A stretch of 40,976 nt of DNA from an uncultured Lachnospiraceae bacterium. Lineage in GTDB: Bacteria > Bacillota > Clostridia > Lachnospirales > Lachnospiraceae. Below the pieces are notes generated by a model. The model did no database searches and had not been told where the DNA came from. It saw nothing but the letters and a program-made list of their open reading frames with translations. Shown piece by piece: positions 1-7,527 of this stretch. Both the position numbers and the translations under genes were made by a program. Positions within the stretch are counted from its first letter, which is position 1, and each line of letters begins with the position of its first letter. The stretch lies in assembly GCA_910588215.1 (NCBI GenBank), contig CAJUQJ010000037.1, forward strand, positions 1 to 40,976. The letters are read 5' to 3'.

Positions 1-130
1 CGGTGGCGGTCACGTGAGAGTTGAAAACTCGGAGTGACCGACTTTCAAGCGTGGATGGCCATGCGGCTCGCCGAGCGGTGGCGGTCACGTGAGAGTTGAA
101 AACTCGGAGTGACCGACTTTCAAGCGTGGA
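1..130. repeat. Two copies of a 55-bp structured direct repeat, 75-bp period
   Basis: Positions 1-55 and 76-130 are identical by eye and are separated by a 20-bp spacer (56-75). Each copy can fold in two mutually exclusive ways. Fold A pairs CGGTCAC (7-13) with GTGACCG (34-40) and, inside that, GAGTT (18-22) with AACTC (26-30). Fold B pairs TTGAAA (21-26) with TTTCAA (43-48) and TCGG (29-32) with CCGA (38-41). The spacer holds a near-palindrome, GCTCG-C-CGAGC. The plus strand has stops in all three frames. One minus-strand frame stays open through both copies, but no start codon is visible. Base 1 is the first base of a unit, so the array may continue to the left. The function is unknown. Confidence 0.85.
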
Positions 131-155
131 AATAACTGCTTGTGCTCGATTACAG

Positions 156-200
156 AATCTGCCCATTCCAAGCCTCTTGCGGCGAACGGCAGATTTTTTT
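156..200 (+). terminator. Rho-independent terminator
   Basis: AATCTGCC (156-163) pairs with GGCAGATT (188-195), and a run of seven T follows (194-200). It would end a plus-strand transcript entering from the left, including one that carries the direct repeats, and it insulates the queT promoter. Confidence 0.7.
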
Positions 201-201
201 C

Positions 202-230
202 TTGCTTTTCATTTTATCCCATGCTATACT
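202..230 (+). promoter_or_regulatory. Promoter of queT
   Basis: A -35 TTGCTT (202-207) is followed by a 17-bp spacer and a -10 TATACT (225-230). TGC directly before the -10 gives an extended -10. It lies about 45 bp upstream of the riboswitch aptamer. Confidence 0.65.
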
Positions 231-276
231 AAGAAACGTTGAAATGCCGCAAATACGGTATTTTCAGCAAATAAAT

Positions 277-321
277 ATGGTGAGTTCGAGACCTTCCTCA
301 CCTAAAACAAAACTAAAGGAG
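277..321 (+). ncRNA. preQ1-I riboswitch (translational)
   Basis: Stem P1 is GGTGAG (279-284) with CTCACC (297-302). The loop is pyrimidine-rich (285-296), and the A-rich tail (304-316) has the AAAACAAAACTAA character of class I preQ1 aptamers. The tail runs directly into the AGGAG ribosome binding site (317-321) of the next gene. From the known family, ligand binding folds the tail into a pseudoknot that hides the ribosome binding site, so translation is probably repressed by preQ1. The downstream queuosine-precursor transporter supports the call. Confidence 0.85.
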
Positions 322-325
322 ACAA

Positions 326-886
326 ATGCATATGAAGAAACAAACTTACAACGAGGCAATCCCCGTGCGGATTTCCACGCCCATCTCACTGACCACTATG
401 GTCCAGGCGGCCATGATCGCCGCCATCTACGTTGTGCTGACCTTTATCGCCAACGCCTTCGGACTTGCCAATTACGCCGTGCAGGTTCGATTCTCTGAGG
501 CACTTACGATTCTGCCTTACTTTACTCCAGCCGCAATACCCGGCCTGTTTATCGGCTGTCTTCTGAGTAATATTCTGACAGGATGTGCCCTGCCCGATAT
601 TATTTTCGGCAGTCTGGCAACACTGCTCGGTGCACTTGGCACTTACGCCCTCCGCAGATGGAAATGGTGTGCCCCGGTATGCCCGATCATTGCCAACACT
701 CTTATCGTACCGCTGATCCTGATCTACGGCTATGGCTTGCTGATCGATGGTATGTCAACGTTACAGTGTTTCGGCTATTACAGCCTGACAGTAGGTGCAG
801 GTGAAATCATCTCCTGCGGTATCCTCGGCATGATCTTGCTGTTTTCTCTGCAGAAATACCAGGGGAAGATTTTTAATCGAATATAA
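326..886 (+). CDS. queT: Queuosine precursor transporter QueT
   Basis: This is a 186-aa membrane protein of the QueT (COG4708) family, predicted to be the substrate-binding (S) component of an ECF-type transporter that imports preQ1 or preQ0 for tRNA queuosine synthesis. About five hydrophobic segments can be seen, the first at residues 24-45. Family-like features are the RFSEALTILPYF stretch near residue 55 and the GCLLSNI-LTGCALPDIIFGS segment near 77-95. The ribosome binding site AGGAG at 317-321 is 4 nt from the ATG at 326 and 10 nt from an in-frame ATG at 332 (MKKQTYNEA); either may be used. The preQ1-I aptamer directly upstream independently supports the substrate. The gene stands alone behind its own promoter. 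Confidence 0.9.
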   Translation: MHMKKQTYNEAIPVRISTPISLTTMVQAAMIAAIYVVLTFIANAFGLANYAVQVRFSEALTILPYFTPAAIPGLFIGCLLSNILTGCALPDIIFGSLATLLGALGTYALRRWKWCAPVCPIIANTLIVPLILIYGYGLLIDGMSTLQCFGYYSLTVGAGEIISCGILGMILLFSLQKYQGKIFNRI

Positions 887-893
887 AGTAAAA

Positions 894-917
894 AATCGTC
901 GCCCGGCAGCGACGATT
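894..917 (-). terminator. Hairpin in the queT/XRE convergent gap
   Basis: A perfect 9-bp stem, AATCGTCGC (894-902) with GCGACGATT (909-917), is preceded by A residues, which read as a U-run on the minus strand. It would suit termination of minus-strand transcripts that read past the XRE gene and may also act on queT. Confidence 0.5.
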
Positions 918-920
918 CAG

Positions 921-1038
921 AGAATGCTCCGCATTCTCCTTGAATGGTTTACACTGTCGCAATTTCCTATAAAGTAAAAAACAAGCAGAGCTATTAGCAA
1001 CGCTTGTTTACATGCGAATCTCGTTTACGAGATTCGCA
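921..1038. terminator. Cluster of further hairpins between convergent genes
   Basis: Three more stems sit in the 177-bp gap: AGAATG (921-926) with CATTCT (932-937); AAACAAGC (979-986) with GCTTGTTT (1002-1009); and a strong stem TGCGAATCTCGT (1013-1024) with ACGAGATTCGCA (1027-1038). They are probably terminators for the two convergent transcripts. No gene is seen here. Confidence 0.5.
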
Positions 1039-1063
1039 TTATTAATTTGAATAATCGGAAGAA

Positions 1064-2014
1064 TCACCATTCTCCTTCCTTTCTCTCCTTCCTGTCCCGC
1101 CAATATCCCACGAAAGGATAATAAAGCGGGATCGTCAGGAAAAGTACCCATGTGGGATGCCATCGAAAATGTACAAACCCCATATATAAGAAAATAAACA
1201 GCACAAAGACCGGGTAGGCAAACAGATTCGCATTCCCCTTACGCACCGCATGGATGAGCGAACTGATGACCGGCACCAGAAAGAAGAGGATCCAGCCCGG
1301 GTGCCACAAGTCAAAGAAGATACCGATCACAATATAAATGACGATCGCAAGAATCCCCAGCGGAAATTCTGCCCGCTCCCTTTCATACATAAAGAGATGT
1401 TTCCTCGCCTCTTCCCCGTTTACAATAATGCCATTCTTATCGATATGCACGTCATTATCCTTATCATGTACATGGATACCATCCCAGCCGATATGCACCT
1501 CGTCTCCATTGCGTTCTTTCACATGAATGCCTCGGAATCCAATATGTACATCGTCTTCTAAGCCATCGCCAGCGCTTCCGTCAGCGCTGTTCCAGCCATT
1601 CTCCTCCGTTCCCGATCGCTCAGCAAAGTCTTCTCCCTCACCTGATGCCCACGGACCATCCTGCCCGTCTTCACCATATGCGTCGCAGCCTGTCCTGCCG
1701 TTGTCAGCCGACGTTTCACCCTTTATCACGCTATCATGGCAGGCAGGGGCACTGGCCTGCCCGGCATTACCATATGTTCCCTCGCAGGCCCCAACGTCAT
1801 TCTCTTCCTCATCATTTATCTTCAAAAGTTCATCCAGCGAGACATGGTACAGTCTCGCCAGTGCGATCAGATTATCCGTATCCGGTGACGCTTCTGCCCG
1901 CTCCCACTTACTGACCGCCTGTCTGCTGATCCCCAGCTTCTCCGCCAGCGCCTCCTGTGACAGATTATTTGCTTTACGCAGCCCTACCAATCTGGTTGCA
2001 ATTTCAAGATTCAT
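1064..2014 (-). CDS. XRE-family regulator with VHIG repeats and membrane domain
   Basis: This 316-aa protein begins with a Cro/C1-type helix-turn-helix (residues about 1-65; LSQEALAEKLGISRQAVSKW is the typical helix 2-3 region). An acidic, glycine-rich linker (about 66-150) follows. Next come three short repeats with the pattern VHIGxxGIHV (about 151-199; the last is degenerate, VHIDKNGIIV), which look like beta-strand pairs. About four hydrophobic segments (213-305) rich in Trp and Phe end the protein, including a duplicated motif, WHPGWILFF and WHPTWVLFL. It is therefore a membrane-tethered DNA-binding protein, probably a one-component sensor; the signal and targets are unknown. The start has GGAGG nine bases upstream of the ATG. 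It stands alone and converges on queT. Confidence 0.75.
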   Translation of the reverse strand: MNLEIATRLVGLRKANNLSQEALAEKLGISRQAVSKWERAEASPDTDNLIALARLYHVSLDELLKINDEEENDVGACEGTYGNAGQASAPACHDSVIKGETSADNGRTGCDAYGEDGQDGPWASGEGEDFAERSGTEENGWNSADGSAGDGLEDDVHIGFRGIHVKERNGDEVHIGWDGIHVHDKDNDVHIDKNGIIVNGEEARKHLFMYERERAEFPLGILAIVIYIVIGIFFDLWHPGWILFFLVPVISSLIHAVRKGNANLFAYPVFVLFIFLYMGFVHFRWHPTWVLFLTIPLYYPFVGYWRDRKERKEGEW

Positions 2015-2111
2015 GAAACATTTCCTCCATTCCGAAACGTCAGCTAATCTCCCGGTCTGCCGGAAAATTCTGTTTAGGAGCAGACGTCTCTCGTCGTATT
2101 CTTGTAAGGCA

Positions 2112-2117
2112 ATTATA
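2112..2117 (-). promoter_or_regulatory. Possible -10 of the XRE gene
   Basis: On the minus strand TATAAT lies about 98 bp upstream of the XRE start. The best -35 at 17 bp is TGGCGA, only 3 of 6 to consensus, so the call is weak. Confidence 0.3.
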
Positions 2118-2284
2118 TGTAAGAAGGGGCTTCTTCGCCATAACTTCTACTTTCCAATCCCGCAACTATTGGTTTCCCTTCCCATAAATACGTCATTTAA
2201 AGCCTGCCTTCCACTCTCTGCAACTATGACCTGTTTCCCCGGAAGAATGCCTGTCCCAAACCTCCATCCGACATCGCGTCACTC

Positions 2285-2941
2285 TCACTGCCGCTCCAAC
2301 CACTCACGCACCAGTACCAAATCTTCCAGCACCGCCACACTCTTCTCACACATCTCTTCTGTCGGAGGCAGCAGATCCGGCACCATCAAAGGCAGCATTC
2401 CCGCACTGTAGGCGGATCGGATTCCATTATAAGAATCCTCCACCGCATAAGTCTCCTCCGGTCTCACTCCCAGCTTCCTGCATGCCATCAGATAGATATC
2501 CGGTTCCGGCTTGCTGCGCTTTAACTGGTCACCGCCAGTCACCGCCTGAAAATAGTCATATAACCCTGCCGCTTCCAACTCCTCTGTCACCACTGCCACT
2601 CTTGTAGACGAAGCCAGGCCTACCGGAACCTTTTCTTTCTTCAGGTACTCCAGAAGCTCCCGCACTCCCTTTTTCACCGGAAGTCCCTCTCTCGCGGTCA
2701 TCTCCCGAAAAAGCGCCGTGGTCTCTTTTCTAAACGCCGCATACGGAAAATCTTCGCCATAGAACGCCTCCATGATTTCCTTCATTCTGGCATCATTCAC
2801 CCCGATACAAGGAATATAGGCTTCCCGCATTCGCGATAATTGATATTTCTCTGCCAGCTGTTCCCAGCAAGCAAGCACCATCCGTTCGCTGTCAAAAATA
2901 ACCCCGTCCATATCGAAGATCACTGCCCTGCCCATTGTCAT
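2285..2941 (-). CDS. HAD-superfamily phosphatase (beta-phosphoglucomutase-like)
   Basis: This 218-aa protein belongs to HAD subfamily I with an alpha-helical cap. Motif I is FDMDGVIFDSE near the N-terminus (nucleophile Asp and general acid Asp two residues apart). Motif II is LASST. The Lys of motif III lies in KRSKPEPDIY, and motif IV is AVEDSYNG. Family members are phosphatases of sugar phosphates and related metabolites, or phosphoglucomutases; the substrate cannot be read from sequence. An in-frame ATG exists at 2953, but GGAGGT (2946-2951) lies five bases upstream of the ATG at 2941, so the later start is chosen. It is the last gene of the minus-strand operon starting at 6744. Confidence 0.85.
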   Translation of the reverse strand: MTMGRAVIFDMDGVIFDSERMVLACWEQLAEKYQLSRMREAYIPCIGVNDARMKEIMEAFYGEDFPYAAFRKETTALFREMTAREGLPVKKGVRELLEYLKKEKVPVGLASSTRVAVVTEELEAAGLYDYFQAVTGGDQLKRSKPEPDIYLMACRKLGVRPEETYAVEDSYNGIRSAYSAGMLPLMVPDLLPPTEEMCEKSVAVLEDLVLVREWLERQ

Positions 2942-2976
2942 TTTTACCTCCATTCCGAAGCTGCAAACCTTTCCTC

Positions 2977-5517
2977 CTATTCCTTCCGCACATATGTGAT
3001 AAATCGGTTCCCGTTCTCATTTAACCATTCCGTCGAATCATTCATCCCTTTTTTGTACAGCGTCCCTGTCATCGGATCCATCACTACGATATTCAATTCA
3101 TTGAATCCCACGATCAGCACTGCATTACCATCCGACAACATCGCAAGCACTGGAATATCTTTATTCACATAGTAGAGCACTGCATCCAGACTGCAGCCGG
3201 TCAGATCCAATACGGTCTCCTCCTGCAGATCCGTATCCAGGATCGATAACACGGTGCTTCCCCCGTCCAGAAGGCGCTGTGTATACCTGGAGATACCCTC
3301 AAACCTGAGGATCGTATCCAGGCAGACTGCCAGAGAACTCCGCTCCTCTGATATTTCGTCTTCTGTAATGGCCATGATCTGATTCCTGGCGCTTCTGCTC
3401 TCCCGTCGCCACACATAGCCGCCATCATCGTCCACCACGACACCTGCCGCCGTATAGGCCAGCGCCACGGCCCGGCCCGGATCTGCAAAGATTCCTTCAA
3501 TCCCGTTCTTGCCATACACGTAATAACGCGGCTGTGCCTCTTCAGATTCCGCCAGCTCCACATTGTGATTTCCTTCAAAAAGTACTTCCCTTGGCGTCAG
3601 TCTCTTCATGCCCTTCACATCGATCTCGTTCTTGACCGTGATCTGACTGATCGTCTCATACTTTTCGGTGGCCACTTGACCGATCGTGTTGATCCCCTCT
3701 TTCGTCTGCTCCGTGCTCATGATATGATCATCCGAAGCCGCCTCGTACTCCTGCGTCTCTTCATTCCACTGTACTCTCGACAACGTAATCTGATTCTCCT
3801 CGATCGTACTGTCAGCCACGTAGACGCCTTCCTTCTGATAGGTCTTCAACACATCTCCATTCTCACTCTGAATGCGTACACAGTACATAGGCATCAACAC
3901 CGAACCAGTACTCTGCTCCACGATGTCCCGCCGCCTTGTCAGCCCGTAGATCATATCCTCATCCATGAATCCCAGGATCGAAATATATTCGCCTGCACCT
4001 GCCTCAATGCTTGTTTTCGACTGTGTGTTCAAATTCATCAAGTAAAGCCGGCTATTGTCCTGCAGATCCTCGTCTTCCTGCCAGACAAGCATTTTATTAG
4101 ATTCGGACACATGATATCTGCCCTCCTTGAGTCCATGAGCTATGATCTGGCAGACTTCCGTCTCCAAATTGACAGCATAGACGCAACCGTCCAACATGAA
4201 ATAGTAGACATTGACCCGGTTCACATAGGATAGACGGTTGATATCGTTTTTCAATAATTCGTAAGATTTCTGATAGGGGATATAAATCTTCTCCTCAACA
4301 GTATTGGTCATACTGTTGTAATTGTAGACAGCAACCCCCACTTGTCCCTCGTGTCGGCCTCTGTTCATATAGCCGTAGACCATGAAATTAACATTCCCCG
4401 TCTCATCCACGGATAAGATCTGGATATCATGTCGGTCATACCCATTTCTAATGTCCGTCATCCCCTCTGTGTTCTCATAGAAGCTGAAAAGTCGGGCCAG
4501 CTTATTATCCGTCACATTATAGCTGTAGAGCTTGTCCGCTGTCACGAAGGCAAACACGTTGCCCCCGTCACTCTCATGGAGCTTTACGTCATCTCCCACA
4601 ATGCCCAGCACAATCTTATCATTGACAAAGATATCGGCTTCCTCGTCAAAGATCTGATCCATCTGCCTTTCATAATCTAACAGGTACATCCTGTCCGGCG
4701 TATAACGAATGCGGTAATATTCATTCACACGGTAATACTGGTTCTTCCTGCCATCCCGCACGGAAGCCAGGTATTCTATCTGGAAAGAGCCTGTCTGTCC
4801 CGCCAGTTCCTTAATAGAAAGCGCCGGCTCCGTGATTCTGCTGATCGTCAGATCTCCCCATGTAACCTGATCAAAGCTGCTGTGGATCGTCACCCGATGA
4901 AACGTCGTATTATCCCCTTCGGAGTTGGATTCCAGATACTTGGTCAGCTCAGCGGCCTCCTCCTTGTCGAAAGTCCGCTCATGGAAATCCATGATATAGT
5001 CCAATTCCTCCTGTATATGCATGGATTCGCTCAGCACGATCCTGGTATAGTAGCGGATCGGCGTACCTCCCTTAAGCGTGACGAGAAAGACCAGCATATA
5101 CTCTTTATCATACTCGATCAGATCCTTTAGCGTAATATCGAAACGAATCGTGGACCCTTCCTGTACAAAATCCTCCACCTCGGTGCTTTCCACCAGCCGC
5201 TCCCCATCCAGACTCCTGACCTCGAACCCAATCTGTTCTATCTCTCTGTCATAGGTATCCAGCATGACACTGATCTTCCTGTCACTTTCCACTGGCTGCA
5301 GCGTATCCCGCAGATAAGCACAATCCATGCTCTCAGCATAACCGTGGAGGTTGTTTACCCGATAACCGGCTGCTGACATGGCAACCACCGGAAAGGTAGC
5401 CTCCCCCATCTCTGTGGTCATATCTGTATTGCCCTGATTCATGATCGTGCTGATCAGCATCAATGCCGCCATGAAGATAACACCCAGCAGGCATCCTTTT
5501 ATGATCGCTCTTCTCAT
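2977..5517 (-). CDS. Exported 846-aa protein with degenerate C39-like C-terminal domain
   Basis: An N-terminal signal anchor (residues about 5-24, GCLLGVIFMAALMLISTIM) precedes a long extracytoplasmic region with beta-rich character. The middle (about 300-600) has repeated short strands resembling a propeller, e.g. DNKLARLFSFYENTEG. The last 120 residues (about 724-846) resemble a papain-like C39 peptidase fold: a helix start SSLAVCLDTIL with Cys732, then IPVLAMLSDGNAVLIVGF and VVMDPMTGTLY. Where an active C39 enzyme has His before the VVxVGY strand there is Asn-Ala (Asn798), while Asp814-Pro is kept. It is therefore probably a non-catalytic binding domain. The downstream HAD start lies 35 bp beyond its stop, and the upstream methyltransferase ends 36 bp before its start, so the three genes form an operon. 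The role is unknown; wall or envelope function is a guess. Confidence 0.7.
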   Translation of the reverse strand: MRRAIIKGCLLGVIFMAALMLISTIMNQGNTDMTTEMGEATFPVVAMSAAGYRVNNLHGYAESMDCAYLRDTLQPVESDRKISVMLDTYDREIEQIGFEVRSLDGERLVESTEVEDFVQEGSTIRFDITLKDLIEYDKEYMLVFLVTLKGGTPIRYYTRIVLSESMHIQEELDYIMDFHERTFDKEEAAELTKYLESNSEGDNTTFHRVTIHSSFDQVTWGDLTISRITEPALSIKELAGQTGSFQIEYLASVRDGRKNQYYRVNEYYRIRYTPDRMYLLDYERQMDQIFDEEADIFVNDKIVLGIVGDDVKLHESDGGNVFAFVTADKLYSYNVTDNKLARLFSFYENTEGMTDIRNGYDRHDIQILSVDETGNVNFMVYGYMNRGRHEGQVGVAVYNYNSMTNTVEEKIYIPYQKSYELLKNDINRLSYVNRVNVYYFMLDGCVYAVNLETEVCQIIAHGLKEGRYHVSESNKMLVWQEDEDLQDNSRLYLMNLNTQSKTSIEAGAGEYISILGFMDEDMIYGLTRRRDIVEQSTGSVLMPMYCVRIQSENGDVLKTYQKEGVYVADSTIEENQITLSRVQWNEETQEYEAASDDHIMSTEQTKEGINTIGQVATEKYETISQITVKNEIDVKGMKRLTPREVLFEGNHNVELAESEEAQPRYYVYGKNGIEGIFADPGRAVALAYTAAGVVVDDDGGYVWRRESRSARNQIMAITEDEISEERSSLAVCLDTILRFEGISRYTQRLLDGGSTVLSILDTDLQEETVLDLTGCSLDAVLYYVNKDIPVLAMLSDGNAVLIVGFNELNIVVMDPMTGTLYKKGMNDSTEWLNENGNRFITYVRKE

Positions 5518-5553
5518 TGCCTTCCTCGTTTCTTCTCTCTGTTCTGTCCTGCC

Positions 5554-6744
5554 TTACTGCATATGCCGTTCCCCCAGCAACTTCTGCAGGGTTGGCTCAA
5601 TATGCAGAAAGGCCGTCGTATCCTGAACTTTACGCCGCACCTGCTCCTGGCACTGTCCTTGCCTGTCCGTTTTACGTACGGCACGGATCAACAGATTCTT
5701 CGGTGTATGTTCCATATCGATAAATTCCAGAATATCCACGGTATAGCCCTCTGTCTCCAGAAGCTGCGCCCGTATGGCGTCCGTGACCAGGGCAGCCATA
5801 CGCTCCTTGATTATTCCGTATTTCATTATCGTATCGAGCTTATCGCATCTGATCTGGCTGTTCACCTCATGCTGGCAGCAAGGTACCGACAAGATCACCC
5901 CCGCATGCCATTCCACCGCTCTGGCCAGCGCATAGTCTGTGGCCGTATCACAGGCATGGAGCGTTACCACCATATCAACGGAATCGTGCCCTTCATATTC
6001 CGCAATATCTCCTTTCAAAAAACGAAGCCCTCCGTAGCCATATTTCTCACTGAGCCGGCGGCAGTGATCGATCACATCTTCCTTCAGATCCAGCCCCGTG
6101 ATCTCCACATCATATCGTTTCAATTCATGCAGATAGTAGTACATTGCAAAAGTCAGGTAAGATTTCCCGCATCCGAAATCGATGATCTTCACGGTTCTCT
6201 CTCTTGAAAGTGTTGGCAGAATATCCTCGATAAATTCCAGAAAACGGTTGATCTGCCTGAATTTATCATAGCGGGCATGTACCACCCGTCCTTCTTTCGT
6301 CTGTACACCCAGATCGACCAGAAACGGGACCGGAATTCCTTCCTCCAGGATGTATTTTTTCGTCCTGTTATGTGCCATCCGAATCTGTCCGGATCTGTCC
6401 GTTCCCGCGCCGGTGTCCTGAGTCCGTTTGCGGCTGATCGTTATTTTCCCCTTTTTGCTGACCAAAACCGTTGCCCGCCAACTCCGGTGTTCCACCTCAC
6501 ACTGCTTAAAATCCCGGGCAAGCAGCTGCTCTATGCGGTCGATCATGATCTCGCTGTCCTTGTTCTCATGAAACACTTTCGTCCCCTCATACAATGTTTC
6601 CTGAAAGAGGATCGCGCCCTTAACCATAACCGGCCGTATCTTTATCTTAAATGCTTCGTCCTTCCTTCTGGGGTTGCTGATCGTGATCCGATATAAGTCT
6701 TCATTCACAGTCTCCTCCAAAAGTTTCCTCAGTTCTCCCTGCAT
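5554..6744 (-). CDS. Class I SAM-dependent methyltransferase (Methyltransf_32-like)
   Basis: This 396-aa cytoplasmic protein carries a SAM-binding glycine motif, DFGCGKSYLT (about residue 187), followed by ITGLDLKEDVID. Two signatures of the Methyltransf_32 family (PF13679) are HACDTATD (about 263) and SVPCCQHE (about 286). The N-terminal 170 residues form an accessory domain ending in a basic stretch, AHNRTKKYILEEG, which suggests an RNA or protein substrate; that is inference. The start has AGGAGG a few bases upstream, and the promoter at 6828-6856 is about 85 bp away. It is the first gene of an operon with the 846-aa exported protein and the HAD phosphatase. Confidence 0.8.
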   Translation of the reverse strand: MQGELRKLLEETVNEDLYRITISNPRRKDEAFKIKIRPVMVKGAILFQETLYEGTKVFHENKDSEIMIDRIEQLLARDFKQCEVEHRSWRATVLVSKKGKITISRKRTQDTGAGTDRSGQIRMAHNRTKKYILEEGIPVPFLVDLGVQTKEGRVVHARYDKFRQINRFLEFIEDILPTLSRERTVKIIDFGCGKSYLTFAMYYYLHELKRYDVEITGLDLKEDVIDHCRRLSEKYGYGGLRFLKGDIAEYEGHDSVDMVVTLHACDTATDYALARAVEWHAGVILSVPCCQHEVNSQIRCDKLDTIMKYGIIKERMAALVTDAIRAQLLETEGYTVDILEFIDMEHTPKNLLIRAVRKTDRQGQCQEQVRRKVQDTTAFLHIEPTLQKLLGERHMQ

Positions 6745-6827
6745 TCCGCCTCCTGTCGCTGTTACACTCCCACTCCCGTTTTTCTCGTCCCGTTGTCCCG
6801 GCAGTTCCTGTGATACAGTCTGTTTCT

Positions 6828-6856
6828 ATTGTAATAAGAATGCCGAAAAACCTCAA
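6828..6856 (-). promoter_or_regulatory. Promoter of the methyltransferase operon
   Basis: On the minus strand the -35 is TTGAGG (6851-6856), the spacer is exactly 17 bp, and the -10 is TACAAT (6828-6833). The -35 abuts the stop codon of the small gene upstream. Confidence 0.65.
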
Positions 6857-7231
6857 CTAAAATTTTAAGATTCCGTTATTATTGCAGTGGCGCCTTCTGT
6901 AAATCTCATAGCATAATAGTATCTGGACAAACTCTGTCGTTTTATTCCAGTCTTCCTCCACCGGACCCTCTTCTCCCGACCCCTTTATCTTGTCTGTGAT
7001 CATCTGCGTAAGCCTATAGATCTGCCATTTATCCGGATATTCGTCATAAATCATGCTGCCTTCATAGTCGATATGATCCAGAGTCTCCGCGATCAGTTTC
7101 TGAAATTTCTTCGCCTGGGCCGGATACATCTGCTGCAAATATTCCAGGTCCCGTGTTACACTGTCTTCCTGCTGATAATACATGGGCAGCGGATACGCCA
7201 TATAGAAAGGTAATATTCTGGGTTGATTCAT
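6857..7231 (-). CDS. Conserved-looking small protein of unknown function
   Basis: This 124-aa soluble protein begins MNQPRILPFYMAYPLPMYYQ, a Pro/Tyr/Met-rich N-terminus. A charged helical body follows (EYLQQMYPAQAKKFQKLIAE; WQIYRLTQMITDKI), and the end is basic, with YRRRHC. No signal peptide, membrane segment or recognised domain is visible. In-frame ATGs lie upstream (7261, 7243), but GGAGG (7237-7241) is five bases before the ATG at 7231, which fixes the start. It precedes the methyltransferase operon on the same strand, which has its own promoter. I do not recognise the family. Confidence 0.65.
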   Translation of the reverse strand: MNQPRILPFYMAYPLPMYYQQEDSVTRDLEYLQQMYPAQAKKFQKLIAETLDHIDYEGSMIYDEYPDKWQIYRLTQMITDKIKGSGEEGPVEEDWNKTTEFVQILLCYEIYRRRHCNNNGILKF

Positions 7232-7435
7232 ATTTTCCTCCATGTTCAATGCGTTTTGCACACATTAGTCATAAATGCTAATAAGGTTGTGAAATGCCTT
7301 TTTACTCTATCATATGCGGTATGCATTGGATGGCGCAGTCATTTTTTGCAATTGAAGCGGCTTTTTTTTCATGATATAGTAAGATTAAGGCAACACGAGA
7401 TGCTTCTTTAATCAGTCTCCGAAAGCCCGCATATT

Positions 7436-7465
7436 ATATAGGAAGTTTAAGGAAATATCCTATAT
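7436..7465 (+). repeat. Short inverted repeat upstream of the 7528 gene
   Basis: ATATAGGA (7436-7443) and TCCTATAT (7458-7465) form a perfect 8-bp inverted repeat with a 14-bp centre, about 60 bp upstream of the start codon. It could be an operator or a leader hairpin. The 266-bp gap (7262-7527) also has a run of eight T, but no clear -35/-10 pair was found. Confidence 0.4.
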
Positions 7466-7527
7466 GGAATCTATAGAAAATGTGCCACGACAGCAATGTC
7501 GGAACAGTTCAGGAAGGAGGTATCTGT

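Noticed and set aside
1..130. CRISPR array
   Set aside because: The repeat is 55 bp with a 20-bp spacer, only two copies are visible, and no cas gene is present. The geometry does not fit known arrays.
142..498. Plus-strand reading frame of 118 codons
   Set aside because: It overlaps the terminator, promoter and riboswitch and the start of queT in another frame. It has no ribosome binding site and no protein-like composition.
1527..2411. 294-codon plus-strand frame opposite the XRE gene
   Set aside because: It is the antisense shadow of the XRE gene and its upstream region, rich in Ser and Pro as expected of a complement, and has no ribosome binding site.
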